Positions 1 through 9,495 of a stretch of 61,787 bases of DNA are shown in pieces. Source of the DNA: Bradyrhizobium sp. ORS 375 (GTDB taxonomy: Bacteria; Pseudomonadota; Alphaproteobacteria; Rhizobiales; Xanthobacteraceae); assembly GCF_000239775.1 (NCBI RefSeq), contig NZ_CAFI01000175.1, positions 1 through 61,787 of the forward strand. The letters are read 5' to 3'. The notes under the pieces were generated by a model. The model was not told the origin of the DNA, did not search any database, and was given only the letters and a program-made list of their open reading frames with translations. Position numbers and translations under genes: made by a program. Each line of letters begins with the position of its first letter. Position 1 is the stretch's first letter.

Positions 1-1
1 C

Positions 2-1000
2 TCCGAAGGCCAGCTGCACGTCGCCCGTGGCTTCGTCCGAACCGAGGATGAGGTCGTGGTGTCGAAGGACGAGCCGGACACCGGAGCTGGTCACGAGAGG
101 GACAATGCGACCGGCATTCCAGATCTGGACGGCAGGGTGCCGGCGGCGACGATCGTCATTGGTCATCGCGAGCAGGAAGGTGCCGAGGAGGCGGAGGATA
201 TCGAGCGACCGTTGCCTGACCGGTTGCTCAGCGAGCTCTCGGCCTATCGCACCCTGGCCCTTCGCGAGGCTCTCGGCCGAGAGCCGTCCATCGCGTTCCA
301 GGCGGTGCTGCATAGTCTCGTGCTGGCAACATTCTATCCGGCCGGTTCGACGCTCAACTGCCTGGAGATCTCGCTGCGGACGCCAAGCTTCCCGGCGCAG
401 CCGCCGGGCCTGCAGGACAGCACTCCGGCGAAAGCGATCGCCGCCCGTCATGGGGATTGGAAAGCGAGGCTGCCGGCGAGTGACAAGGACCTCTGGGCGG
501 CTCTGATCGCGATGGACGGGTCTGTCCAGGCCGAGCTGTTCGCGCATTGTGCCGCGCAGGCGGTGAACGCGATCTTCGAGCCGGCCAGCCGGATGCATCA
601 AGGGCGCCTGTCCGCCCATGGCGTCCACGGGCGCCTCGAACAGGCTGATCGTCTGTCGCGAGCCGTCGGGCTCGACATGATCAGTGCCGGCTGGAAGCCC
701 ACGGTGGACACCTATCTCGGTCGCGTCCCCAAGCACCGCATCCTGCAGGCGGTCCGCGAAGCGAAGGGTGAGGCTGCGGTACAACTGATCGAGCATCTGA
801 AGAAGCCGGACATGGCGCGCGAAGCCGAACGACTGCTCGAGGGCAGCCGGTGGTTGCCGGAGCCGCTGCGTGGTTCGGAGACCGAGGTGACGCAGACGGC
901 CGAGGGCGGCGATACCGTCAGTCTGCCGGCCTTCCTCCGTGAAGCTGAGGAGGCGGCGGAAGGCGCCGACGAAGTCGAGGAGATCGTCGTTGCGGAATGA
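2..1000 (+). CDS. ParB/RepB/Spo0J-family protein, C-terminal part (5' end outside window)
   Basis: The frame is open from the first bases of the window and stops at TGA 998-1000, so at least 332 codons of a longer protein are present. The first visible residues (SEGQLHVARGFVRTEDE) resemble the segment after the ParB nuclease and HTH domains in the large ParB-like proteins of alphaproteobacterial ICEs and plasmids. The rest is helical and acidic, ending in a Glu-rich tail. In this family the N-terminal half (not seen here) binds DNA for partition or acts as a nuclease-like domain. It sits just upstream of the SNO-type methylase/helicase, its usual ICE neighbour. A GTG at 56 is an internal codon, not a likely start. 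Family assignment rests on this short segment and on synteny. Confidence 0.7.
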   Translation, partial: SEGQLHVARGFVRTEDEVVVSKDEPDTGAGHERDNATGIPDLDGRVPAATIVIGHREQEGAEEAEDIERPLPDRLLSELSAYRTLALREALGREPSIAFQAVLHSLVLATFYPAGSTLNCLEISLRTPSFPAQPPGLQDSTPAKAIAARHGDWKARLPASDKDLWAALIAMDGSVQAELFAHCAAQAVNAIFEPASRMHQGRLSAHGVHGRLEQADRLSRAVGLDMISAGWKPTVDTYLGRVPKHRILQAVREAKGEAAVQLIEHLKKPDMAREAERLLEGSRWLPEPLRGSETEVTQTAEGGDTVSLPAFLREAEEAAEGADEVEEIVVAE

Positions 1001-1050
1001 ACAGCTTCGCCGATCCGGCTGATCGCCAATCTGAAGAAGCCGAAGATGGA

Positions 1051-1078
1051 AGCCCGGTCAGATCGGCCGGGCTTTTCC
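1051..1078 (+). terminator. Rho-independent terminator after the ParB-like gene
   Basis: A 7-bp GC-rich inverted repeat (AGCCCGG at 1051-1057, CCGGGCT at 1067-1073) with a 9-nt loop runs into TTTT at 1073-1076. It lies 50 bp after the ParB-like stop codon and would separate it from the downstream SNO-type gene. Confidence 0.6.
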
Positions 1079-1206
1079 GTTGGGCTTCGGTCTGGTCGAC
1101 CGGGCGGAGAGGGAGAGAGGCGGAGCAGCGCGGGCGAGGCCGCCGGATCGGAGAGAGCGTTCGGCGGAGCTCTTCCGCATTCCGCTCCTCTTGAAGGTTC
1201 CTCGAC

Positions 1207-4200
1207 ATGATCACCGAGACGAATTGCCTGGCCGTGCCCTTTGCGCTGCTTGCACGCGCCAAGGCCGTCCTTCGAGCAGCCGAGCTGCTGCTGCCAAGTC
1301 TCACGCGGGGTGAGCGCATCGATGCCAAGGGCTTGCGTCGGGCCATGCAGACCGCGTTTGGCGCCAGTGACGCTGATGGAAGTTGGGATTGGAAGATGGC
1401 CTACGAGGCCTGTGAGATCGCCTCCGTGCTATTCCTCGTCAAGCACGGTCCAGCGATGATCAAGGTCAGCAAAGGCACTCCCTCGGCCATGCTGCCGATG
1501 ATCGCAAAGGTCGCGGCTCTTCTGCCGAGCCACACCAGGCGCTCGCTCGAAAGCCAGATTTTTCAGCAGTTCTCGACCCCGCTGCCATTGGCGCTCGCCG
1601 CTTCCGTGGCGGCGCAGGTGACGTCCACCGATCGCGTGCTCGAGCCATCGGCGGGGACAGGTATCCTGGCCGTCTTTGCAGAGCTTGCCGGCGGCTCGCT
1701 TCTGCTCAACGAGCTCGCTGCAAGTCGCGCCGCCTTGCTCGATCTGGTGTTCCCGGGTCTGACTGTGACCCGCTTCGACGCCGCGCAGATCGATGATCAT
1801 CTCGATGCGGCCCTCCTGCCAAGCGTGGTCCTGATGAATCCTCCGTTCTCGGCGACCGCGAACGTGGACCATCCACTGGCCGATACGGCGTTGCGCCATG
1901 TCTCGTCGGCCCTTGCTCGGCTTGAGGAAGGTGGGCGGCTTGTCGCCATCACGGCCGCCAGCCTTGCGCCCGACAATCCGGCCTGGACGGATGCCTTCGT
2001 GCAGCTGCAGGAGCGCAGTCGTCTGGTGTTCTCTGCTGCGATCGATGGCGTTGTCTATACGCGGCACGGCACGACGACTGCGACCCGGATGCTCGTGATC
2101 GACAAGCGCCCGGCACCGGATGCGCGTGTGTTTCCGCGGTCGGCCGGGACGGCACCCGACGTCAGGACATTGCTTGGGTGGATCACGGCGCGCGTGCCGC
2201 AGCGGCTGCCAACGGCCGGCCGCTTCGTGGCTCGGGCGGACCGGCGCGCAAGTCCTCCTTCGAGAGATCGACGCGATCTGAATCTCGCGTGCCCCTCTCC
2301 GTTGCCGACCTGCAGTGAGCCCGAGGGTTGCGAGCTTGTCTATGACATCGTGGATGAGGTCTGCGAAGAAAGGCCTCGCCTGATTGACGCGCTCTACGAG
2401 ACGTATCAGTTGCAGTCGATCCGAATTCCGGGCGCGCAGCCTCATCCCACGAAGCTCGTGCAGTCGGCGGCGATGGCCTCCGTCCGACCGCCAAGGCCAT
2501 CCTATCGGCCGCATCTTCCGGCGAGGATCGTGACCGAAGGCGCGCTGTCCGGCGCTCAGCTCGAGAGTCTCATCTATGCCGGCGAGGCGCATGGCGGATT
2601 CCTCGCCGGCTGTTGGACGGTCGACGAGACCTTCGATCAGGTCCATGCGGCCAGTGAGGATACTGAGCGGGCGGTCCGCTTCCGGCGTGGCTGGTTTCTC
2701 GGGGACGGCACGGGAGCCGGCAAGGGCCGTCAGGTCGCCGGCATCCTGCTCGACAATTGGCTGAAGGGCCGGCGCCGGGCCGTCTGGATCAGCAGGTCCG
2801 ACAAGCTGATCGAGGACGCCCGGCGCGACTGGGCAGCGCTCGGAATGGAGCGGCTCCAGGTCACGCCGCTGGCGCGCTTCCGCCAGGGGACGCCGATCCG
2901 GCTCGATGCGGCCGTCCTTTTCACGACCTACGCCACGCTGCGGATCGACGCAAAGGCCGAGAAGCTTTCGCGTGTCCGTCAGATCGTTGACTGGGTAGGA
3001 CGGGACTTCGATGGCGTGATCATCTTCGACGAGAGCCACGCGATGCAGAATGCTGCGGGCAGCATGGGCAATCGGGGCGAGCAGGCCGCTTCGCAGCAGG
3101 GCCGCGCCGGCCTGCGGCTACAGCACGCGCTGCCCAATGCCCGTATCGTCTATGTCTCGGCGACCGGTGCGACGACCGTCCACAATCTCGCCTATGCCCA
3201 GCGGCTCGGATTGTGGGGCGGCGAGGATTTTCCATTTGCGACGCGGGCGGATTTCGTGGCGGCGATCGAGGAGGGCGGCGTCGCGGCCATGGAGGTGATG
3301 GCCAGAGATCTCAGGGCCCTTGGGCTCTATACCGCGCGCTCGCTGTCCTTCGAGGGCGTCGAATATGAGCTGCTCGAGCATCGGCTCACGAATGAGCAGG
3401 TCAGGATCTACGACGCCTATGCTGATGCCTTCGCGGTCATTCACAACAACCTCGAGGCCGCGATGCGGGCGGCCAACATCACTGGCGCAACCGGTACGCT
3501 GAACGCTCAGGCCAGGTCGGCGGCGCGCTCGGCCTTTGAGACGGCCAAGCAGCGCTTCTTCGGACACCTCCTGACGTCGATGAAGACGCCGACGCTGATT
3601 CAAGCCATCAAGCGCGATCTCGAGGCCGGCCACGCCGCGGTCGTCCAGATCGTTTCCACCGGCGAAGCTCTCATGGAGCGGCGGCTGGCAGAGATCCCGA
3701 CTGAGGACTGGGGCGACGTCCAGGTCGACATCACCCCTCGCGAATATGTCCTCGACTATCTCGCCCATTCCTTTCCGGTTCAGCTCTACGAGCCGTTCAC
3801 CGATGGCGAGGGCAACCTGCTGTCGCGTCCCGTCATACGCGACGGCCAGCCGGTCGAGAGCCGCGAAGCGGCTGCTCGCCGCGATCGGATGATCGAGCAT
3901 CTCGCTTCGCTCGCCCCGGTGCCGGGTGCGCTCGACCAGATCGTTCAGCGCTTCGGGACGGACGTGGTCGCCGAGGTCACTGGCAGATCGAGACGGATCG
4001 TTCGCATCCGCGATCGAATGAAGGTCGAGACGAGGGCAACCTCCGCCAACCTTGCTGAGGCTGCGGCCTTCATGGATGACCAGAAGCGCATTCTGGTGTT
4101 CTCGGATGCCGGCGGCACAGGCCGCAGCTACCATGCCGAGCTCTCGGCGAAGAACAAGCGGCTGCGGGTGCATTATCTGCTGGAGCCAGGCTGGAAGGCG

Positions 4201-5520
4201 GATGCCGCAATCCAGGGGCTTGGCCGGACCAACCGCACCAATCAGGCGCAGCCACCGCTGTTTCGTCCGCTCGCGACCGACGTGAAAGCCGAGAAGCGCT
4301 TCCTGTCGACGATCGCGCGCCGGCTCGACACGTTGGGCGCCATCACCCGTGGCCAGCGCCAGACCGGCGGGCAGGGACTGTTCCGCCCGGAGGACAACCT
4401 CGAGAGCCCGCACGCCCGCGATGCGCTCCGGCAGCTCTATGGACTTCTGGCGCGCGGCCAGGTCGGCAGCTGCTCGCTGCAGCGCTTCGAGCAGACTACG
4501 GGATTGAAGCTCACGGATGAGAACGGCCTGCGCGACGAGCTGCCGTCCATCACGACATTTCTGAACCGGCTGCTCGCGCTGACAATCGAGCTGCAGAACA
4601 TCCTGTTCACGGTGTTCGAGCAGTTGCTCGCGGCGCGGATCGAAGGCGCGATTGCGTCGGGGACTTACGAAGCCGGGTTGGAGACCCTTCGCGCCGAGAG
4701 CTTCGTCGTCAAGGAGCGGCGCACAATCTACGCCCATCCCGCCACGGGTGCCGAAACTCATCTGGCCATCATCACCCAGCGTGATCGCAACCGGCCGATG
4801 CCGCTGGACGAGGCCCTGGAGCGGCTGCTGCAGCGCCGTGCCGTTCCGCTCCGCAATGGTCGCTCCGGACGGGCGGCGATTCAGGTGCCGGCGCCCAGCT
4901 GGCTGCTCGACGATGGCGAGATCGAGCGGCGCGTCCATCTGATCGGACCGATGGGACGTCAGACCCTGCCGCTCGCCAAACTGGCCGAGCATGATTGGAT
5001 CGAGACAGATCGCGAGCAGTTCAAGGTCGGCTGGAGCGCGGAGTTCGCGTCCATTCCGGACTTCACGATCACCACGATCTATCTGGTCACCGGGCTCCTG
5101 CTCCCGATCTGGAAGCGCCTGCCCCAGGAGTCCACGCGGGTCTACCTGCTCCAAACCGACGCGGGCGAGCGCATCATCGGCCGCAAGGTGCCACTCGGTT
5201 GGGTCACCGCAGTGTCGGCGGAGCGACCTTCGGTGGCTCCCGAAGATGCGTTCACGTCCGTGCTGCATGACGGCCACGTCCTCGATCTCCACGGGGGCCT
5301 GCAGCTGCGGAGGGCGCGCGTCATGGGTGCCCACCGGATCGAGCTCTCGGGCTTCCCTGAGGGCCTGCGGGATCGTCTCAAAGCCTATGGGCTGATCGGC
5401 GAGATCATCTCGTGGAAGCTGCGCATGTTTGTGCCGACCGACGCAAGCGGCCCGGCGATCCTGGCCAGGATCCTGGAGCAGTTTCCGCCTGCTGAGGTCC
5501 GCGGGCGGGAGCCGTCGTGA
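1207..5520 (+). CDS. Strawberry notch-family protein: fused SAM methyltransferase and SNF2-type helicase
   Basis: This 1437-aa protein combines an N-terminal class I methyltransferase with a helicase. The methyltransferase shows a SAM-binding motif LEPSAGTG near residue 145 and an NPPF catalytic motif near 210, typical of N6-adenine or similar amino-methyltransferases. The helicase core shows Walker A GDGTGAGKG near 499, DESH (Walker B) near 608, SAT near 651, and the strawberry-notch C-terminal signatures FSDAGGTGRSYHA near 965 and GLGRTNRTNQ (motif VI) near 1004. The ATG at 1207 is the first start after the upstream terminator. The family is a standard cargo of alphaproteobacterial ICEs and plasmids. 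Its proposed roles are DNA modification and remodelling of the incoming element or anti-restriction, which is inference. The stop codon overlaps the next gene (TGATG). Confidence 0.9.
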   Translation: MITETNCLAVPFALLARAKAVLRAAELLLPSLTRGERIDAKGLRRAMQTAFGASDADGSWDWKMAYEACEIASVLFLVKHGPAMIKVSKGTPSAMLPMIAKVAALLPSHTRRSLESQIFQQFSTPLPLALAASVAAQVTSTDRVLEPSAGTGILAVFAELAGGSLLLNELAASRAALLDLVFPGLTVTRFDAAQIDDHLDAALLPSVVLMNPPFSATANVDHPLADTALRHVSSALARLEEGGRLVAITAASLAPDNPAWTDAFVQLQERSRLVFSAAIDGVVYTRHGTTTATRMLVIDKRPAPDARVFPRSAGTAPDVRTLLGWITARVPQRLPTAGRFVARADRRASPPSRDRRDLNLACPSPLPTCSEPEGCELVYDIVDEVCEERPRLIDALYETYQLQSIRIPGAQPHPTKLVQSAAMASVRPPRPSYRPHLPARIVTEGALSGAQLESLIYAGEAHGGFLAGCWTVDETFDQVHAASEDTERAVRFRRGWFLGDGTGAGKGRQVAGILLDNWLKGRRRAVWISRSDKLIEDARRDWAALGMERLQVTPLARFRQGTPIRLDAAVLFTTYATLRIDAKAEKLSRVRQIVDWVGRDFDGVIIFDESHAMQNAAGSMGNRGEQAASQQGRAGLRLQHALPNARIVYVSATGATTVHNLAYAQRLGLWGGEDFPFATRADFVAAIEEGGVAAMEVMARDLRALGLYTARSLSFEGVEYELLEHRLTNEQVRIYDAYADAFAVIHNNLEAAMRAANITGATGTLNAQARSAARSAFETAKQRFFGHLLTSMKTPTLIQAIKRDLEAGHAAVVQIVSTGEALMERRLAEIPTEDWGDVQVDITPREYVLDYLAHSFPVQLYEPFTDGEGNLLSRPVIRDGQPVESREAAARRDRMIEHLASLAPVPGALDQIVQRFGTDVVAEVTGRSRRIVRIRDRMKVETRATSANLAEAAAFMDDQKRILVFSDAGGTGRSYHAELSAKNKRLRVHYLLEPGWKADAAIQGLGRTNRTNQAQPPLFRPLATDVKAEKRFLSTIARRLDTLGAITRGQRQTGGQGLFRPEDNLESPHARDALRQLYGLLARGQVGSCSLQRFEQTTGLKLTDENGLRDELPSITTFLNRLLALTIELQNILFTVFEQLLAARIEGAIASGTYEAGLETLRAESFVVKERRTIYAHPATGAETHLAIITQRDRNRPMPLDEALERLLQRRAVPLRNGRSGRAAIQVPAPSWLLDDGEIERRVHLIGPMGRQTLPLAKLAEHDWIETDREQFKVGWSAEFASIPDFTITTIYLVTGLLLPIWKRLPQESTRVYLLQTDAGERIIGRKVPLGWVTAVSAERPSVAPEDAFTSVLHDGHVLDLHGGLQLRRARVMGAHRIELSGFPEGLRDRLKAYGLIGEIISWKLRMFVPTDASGPAILARILEQFPPAEVRGREPS

Positions 5521-6584
5521 TGTCGGACGACGCGTCCGAACTGGCACGCCGCCTTGCGCGTGAGGCCGAGGCGGTGTGCCGTCACTATCTCTCCAATGGT
5601 CAGCGTCAGGGACGCTACTGGTTGGTCGGCGACGTCAACAACACGCGGGGTCGATCACTGTTTGTGCGATTGCACGCCTCGTCGAAGGGGGCGGCCGGCA
5701 AATGGACGGATGCTGCGACCGGGGAGCATGGTGATCTGCTCGACATCATCGGGGCGACGTGCGGATTGCACAGTTTTCGTGAGATTGCTGAGGAGGCGCG
5801 GCGTTTCCTGAAGCTGCCGGGACGGCGGCAGGAGCCGCCGACCGAGGCCGCGGCAGACCGCCGCCCTCGCGACACCGCCAGAGCCGCTCGCCGGCTGTAT
5901 GCGATGGGGCAGCCGCTGTTCGGCACGCGCGGCGAAGCCTATCTTGCTCGTCGTGGAATCGACCCGCGTGTGGGCATTGGCGCACTGCGCTTTCATCCGC
6001 GCTGCTTCTACCGGCCGGACGATGTTGCTGTCGTCGAGACATGGCCCGCTCTGATTGCCGCTGTGACCGACCTCATGGGGCGCATCACGGGCGTTCATCG
6101 GACCTGGCTCGATCCCGATGGCTTCGACGATCGCAGGCTCGGCAAGGCGCCGATCGATACCCCGCGCCGGGCGATGGGCGATCTGCTTGGTCATGCCGTT
6201 CGATTCGGGACCGCTGAAGACGTGCTTGCGGCCGGCGAGGGCATCGAGACCATGCTGTCGCTGCGTACCGTGCTGCCGGCCTTCCCGGTCGCCGCTGCGC
6301 TGTCGGCCAACCATCTGGCTGGTCTGCACTGGCCGGCTACGTTGCGCCGTATCTATGTTGCTGTCGACGCTGATGCTGCAGGCGTCGCCGCTGCAGAAAC
6401 GTTGGCGGCACGCGCGCTGGACGCCGGCATCGAGGCGATCGCATTGTGCCCTCGCATGGACGACTTCAATGAAGACCTGCGTGTTCTGGGGGCAACCCGT
6501 CTCCTGGACGTCTTGCGTCATCAGCTGCTGCCCGAAGATGTCGAGCGTTTCGTGAACGCGATTGCGGTCAAAACATCGGCTTGA
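5520..6584 (+). CDS. Toprim domain-containing protein (primase/DUF7146-type)
   Basis: The 354-aa product carries a C-terminal Toprim domain: GEGIET with Glu240, then the DxD motif (Asp283, Asp285 in DADAAG), then DFNED. The N-terminal third resembles the zinc-ribbon-less DUF7146 region of plasmid primase-like proteins. Toprim domains use these acidic residues to bind Mg2+ in primases, topoisomerases and nucleases. The ATG at 5520 overlaps the stop of the SNO-type gene by one base, so the two are probably translationally coupled. A GTG three bases earlier is a possible alternative start. In this ICE family the protein is thought to act in priming or repair of transferred single-stranded DNA; that role is inferred. 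Confidence 0.85.
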   Translation: MSDDASELARRLAREAEAVCRHYLSNGQRQGRYWLVGDVNNTRGRSLFVRLHASSKGAAGKWTDAATGEHGDLLDIIGATCGLHSFREIAEEARRFLKLPGRRQEPPTEAAADRRPRDTARAARRLYAMGQPLFGTRGEAYLARRGIDPRVGIGALRFHPRCFYRPDDVAVVETWPALIAAVTDLMGRITGVHRTWLDPDGFDDRRLGKAPIDTPRRAMGDLLGHAVRFGTAEDVLAAGEGIETMLSLRTVLPAFPVAAALSANHLAGLHWPATLRRIYVAVDADAAGVAAAETLAARALDAGIEAIALCPRMDDFNEDLRVLGATRLLDVLRHQLLPEDVERFVNAIAVKTSA

Positions 6585-6908
6585 CGCTGGAGAATGCTTC
6601 GGCGCTCGCCGCGCGTGGCCGTGACAGAGGATCTCGTCAGGGCGGTCAGAGAGCCGCGCCGGGGCCTTCTTGTGAGGCGATCGGACGGCACGCGGTCCGG
6701 TCCGGCAATGGCACTGCGCGGCTATTTTCCGCCGGCCCGCAGGCGGGCCTTTGCATCGCGAAGCAAAATAGCCGCGCACCGCCATCCTCCGCTGTCGCTC
6801 CGGCCCGCTGCTCGGGATCAGCGGGTTCTGGTCCCGTCCGCCCGCCGTCTTGGAGATCGCTATGGAAGGCCGCGATCGGCGCGGTCACCGAGCACAGACG
6901 AGATCCAC
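6585..6908 (+). promoter_or_regulatory. Structured leader before the DUF2493 gene
   Basis: No gene is seen in these 324 bases. They hold a perfect 14-bp inverted repeat (TGCGCGGCTATTTT at 6715-6728, complement at 6765-6778) with nested smaller stems (GCCCGC/GCGGGC and TTTGC/GCAAA). Six bases later comes a 22-nt box (6785-6806) that recurs with 20 of 22 identities upstream of the DUF736 gene. The function is unknown; options are a leader RNA, a protein-binding site or a single-strand promoter or priming site. Confidence 0.6.
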
Positions 6909-7844
6909 ATGTCCGACCAGCACGACGAGATGCGTGAGCCGCGCGAGTCCCAATCGACGACCGAGAACGTCCTGACCGAACTCCAGCTCTACGGTTACCG
7001 CCCCTTCGACGATGAGCCCGATCCGCGGCCGCTGCCGGAGGGCAGGGTCATTGCGGGCGCGGTCGCCGATATCTTCGACGCCCTGGTCGCGACGCTCTCG
7101 GAGACACGCCTCGAGCCTGAGCTGAAGGAGCTGTTGTGGTCAACGGTCAACCTGTTTCACCGTGCCACGATGCGCATTGAGCGCGAGCTCGACCACAACG
7201 AGCAGGCGCAGCGATCGAGCCAGCGCGAGCAGAACGGCTCTGAGGTGCGGTCGGTCGAGCTCGAGCGCCTGACCTCGGAAGGACTGTCATTGGTCGAACG
7301 TCGCAACGCCCTGGAGCTGTTCCGCGATCTGGCCGTCGAGGCCTTCGAGCTGCATACGGGATCGCCGTGGCGGCCGCGCTCGGGATCGCAGGTCAGCCAT
7401 CGCACGCTGACGGCGGCCATGATCGACTCCCGCGACTTCCTTGCTGCCAAGCATCGCGCCGAGACGGAGGTGATGCTGCCGCCAGGCCCCAAGATCGCGC
7501 TGACCGGTGGACCGGACTTCAATGACGTCGCGCTCATCTGGGATCGTCTCGACAAGGTCCATGCCAAGCATCCCGACATGGTCCTCCTGCATGGCGGCTC
7601 GCCGAAGGGGGCCGAGCTGATCGCCAGCAAATGGGCGGCGAACCGTAAGGTGTCGCAAATCGCCTTCAAGCCGGACTGGACGAGACACAACAAAGCCGCT
7701 CCCTTCAAGCGCAATGACGCCATGTTGGCGACGGTGCCGATCGGCGTCATGGTCTTCCCGGGCTCCGGCATCCAAGGCAATCTCGCTGACAAGGCCCGCC
7801 GACTCGGCATTCCCGTCTGGACCTTCGGACGAGGCGGCGCGTGA
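6909..7844 (+). CDS. DUF2493 (YspA cpYpsA-related SLOG) protein
   Basis: The 311-aa protein has a C-terminal SLOG-like Rossmann domain. A strand leads into ALTGGPDF near residue 197, then VLLHGGSPKGAELIASKWA near 224, FKPDW, and a final VFPGSGIQGN segment. SLOG proteins bind nucleotide-derived ligands. The N-terminal half is helical and acidic without a recognised fold. I chose the ATG at 6909 because the frame upstream runs through the stem-loop leader and shows no conserved protein. DUF2493 proteins are fixed neighbours of SNO and Toprim genes in these ICEs, but no cellular role is established. Confidence 0.85.
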   Translation: MSDQHDEMREPRESQSTTENVLTELQLYGYRPFDDEPDPRPLPEGRVIAGAVADIFDALVATLSETRLEPELKELLWSTVNLFHRATMRIERELDHNEQAQRSSQREQNGSEVRSVELERLTSEGLSLVERRNALELFRDLAVEAFELHTGSPWRPRSGSQVSHRTLTAAMIDSRDFLAAKHRAETEVMLPPGPKIALTGGPDFNDVALIWDRLDKVHAKHPDMVLLHGGSPKGAELIASKWAANRKVSQIAFKPDWTRHNKAAPFKRNDAMLATVPIGVMVFPGSGIQGNLADKARRLGIPVWTFGRGGA

Positions 7845-8324
7845 GCGCCGCCAGTCGTTCGCTCGAAGCGATCGATCTGGCGCGGCGCTATCCGGTCCTT
7901 GGATGGGTGACCGTACCGATGCTGACATGCTTTGTGGCGCAAGATCAGACGTCGATCTGGTGCAAACAGCATGACCTCGGTCCAATCGCTGAACGGCTCG
8001 GCGCCAGATGGGCATCCCCTTCGAGGCTGATGCAGACGATTTCAAGAAGTCGCCTCTGGTCCGCACGACGTCACTGATTGGCTGCGAGCACGATCCGGGA
8101 CATTTCCAATCAATTTGCGGCAGCAGGTCTCAACCGCATCAACGGTCGGCCCCAGTCATCGCGACCTCCGCCTGAGGTCAAATTGGCAGGTGTCGCCTGT
8201 CAGCTCGCTATGTCGATGCCTCGAGCAGTCAGGTTCGCGTTCGCTTGATCGGGATCGATCTGCTCAAACCACATCCATCTGACGGCGGGGTGCTTCATGA
8301 GCCGTTCGGCCGGTGCGCATCAGC
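7845..8324. other. Gene-poor junction between ICE backbone and cargo 1
   Basis: No convincing gene is present in these 480 bases. A 78-codon frame (7841-8077, GTG start overlapping the DUF2493 stop) contains a plausible segment (HDLGPIAERLGARW) but matches no family I recognise, and may be the remnant of a gene once coupled to DUF2493. The interval is where the backbone stops and the AraC/ABC cargo begins. Confidence 0.4.
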
Positions 8325-9269
8325 CTATCGCCGGCGCAGCTCGGACGGGCTATGCCCAAACTTTCGCCGGAACACGGTGCTGAAGTGTGAGGAGCTGCTG
8401 AATCCCAGCTGGTAGGCCACCTCGGTCACCGACAGCACGGGCTGCTCGAGTCGCGTGAGCATATCGTAGGATCGTTGCAGGCGCCGGTCGAGAATCCACT
8501 CCGACACCGACATGTCCGTCATTCGAAAAAGATAGTGAAGATGTCTGAGCGAGATCCCGTTGTTCCTTGCAATCTTCTCAAGCGAAAGACCGGGGTCGGT
8601 GAGATGCTCCTCGATCCAGGCTTTCACAGAGCGCAGCCGGGCCTTTTGAGCCGTGGCGTCTTCTGAAAATTGGTCCTTGTCGCCCATATCCAGAGCGAGA
8701 GCCAGGACATCCATCAGCTCGTCGCCGAGCCGCGCTCTTGCCGCTTCGTCAACGGACGATGACTGGGATGCCAATGTCGAACAGAATTCGGCGGCAATCC
8801 GGCCGAGACCGCGTCCGGTCGCAATGGTCATTGCTACCGGAATACGGTTCTCGCTGAACCGCAATGAAAAGTCTTTGCGCGGGATCTCGAGATAGAGGGA
8901 TCGAACCTTCCCGACGCACTCCAGATCGTAGGCTTCTGCCGCGGAGAAGATTGCACCGACGTGCGAACTGGTACTCAGAGTCTGGCCAGCCTGGAGGACA
9001 TTGACCTTGCCCTGTTGAATGAATTCGACGTAGTAGCAATCCTTGTCCAGCCTGGCGATATGCCGCTGTCGTCGTGATATCCGCTGTTCCGACAGCAGGA
9101 CGTCGGTCATTGTCAAAACGCCAAATCGTGCTTCCCTGATGAAGCCCTGATAGTCGGATCGTTGCTCCGCCTCGACGTCGACATGGACATAGACGTCGCA
9201 AATGGCGCCTTGCCAGGCCGCGTAGCGTTTGGAAGCTTCCAGGCTTTCCGTTGTGAACACGAGCTCCAT
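8325..9269 (-). CDS. AraC-family transcriptional regulator
   Basis: The 314-aa protein has an N-terminal AraC-like ligand-binding domain (about residues 10-190) and a C-terminal pair of HTH motifs. The first HTH contains LSLEKIARNNGISLRHLHYLFR; the second contains SVTEVAYQLGFSSSSHFS and ends FRRKFGHSPSELRRR, the classic AraC signature. It is transcribed divergently from the acyl-CoA synthetase and ABC-transporter operon, so it is probably that operon's activator. The inducer is unknown. The 226-bp intergenic region holds two short inverted repeats that could be its sites. Confidence 0.9.
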   Translation of the reverse strand: MELVFTTESLEASKRYAAWQGAICDVYVHVDVEAEQRSDYQGFIREARFGVLTMTDVLLSEQRISRRQRHIARLDKDCYYVEFIQQGKVNVLQAGQTLSTSSHVGAIFSAAEAYDLECVGKVRSLYLEIPRKDFSLRFSENRIPVAMTIATGRGLGRIAAEFCSTLASQSSSVDEAARARLGDELMDVLALALDMGDKDQFSEDATAQKARLRSVKAWIEEHLTDPGLSLEKIARNNGISLRHLHYLFRMTDMSVSEWILDRRLQRSYDMLTRLEQPVLSVTEVAYQLGFSSSSHFSTVFRRKFGHSPSELRRR

Positions 9270-9495
9270 CGGATATCCATCGCGAGCCCAAATTGCATTT
9301 TGCGTCGCACAAGAAACCGCGCTGCAATTCTAATTGCTAAGCCGCTCCGCGCAAGCCACCTTTGCGCGGACATGCAAAAGCTTTGCGCTCCGAGGCAAGC
9401 GTCGCTCGGTACGGCAAGCTAAGAGACAAGACGGGGGGAAGCAGTTGCGGGCGCCGGCGCAGGCGTACGCGATCTGCCTTACAAGGACCGCAGCA
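9270..9495. promoter_or_regulatory. Divergent promoter region, AraC regulator / acyl-CoA synthetase operon
   Basis: This region separates two divergent genes and must contain both promoters. Two inverted repeats are visible: CCGCGCAA (9347-9354) with TTGCGCGG (9362-9369), and GCAAAAGCTTTGC (9374-9386). Both contain GCAA/TTGC half-sites about 20 bp apart, so they are candidates for regulator binding. I could not fix the -35/-10 boxes. Confidence 0.45.

Noticed and set aside
3118-5547. Long minus-strand open frame (about 800 codons) opposite the SNO-type gene
   Set aside because: It is the antisense shadow of a high-GC gene with clear motifs on the plus strand; it has no motif or ribosome-binding site of its own.
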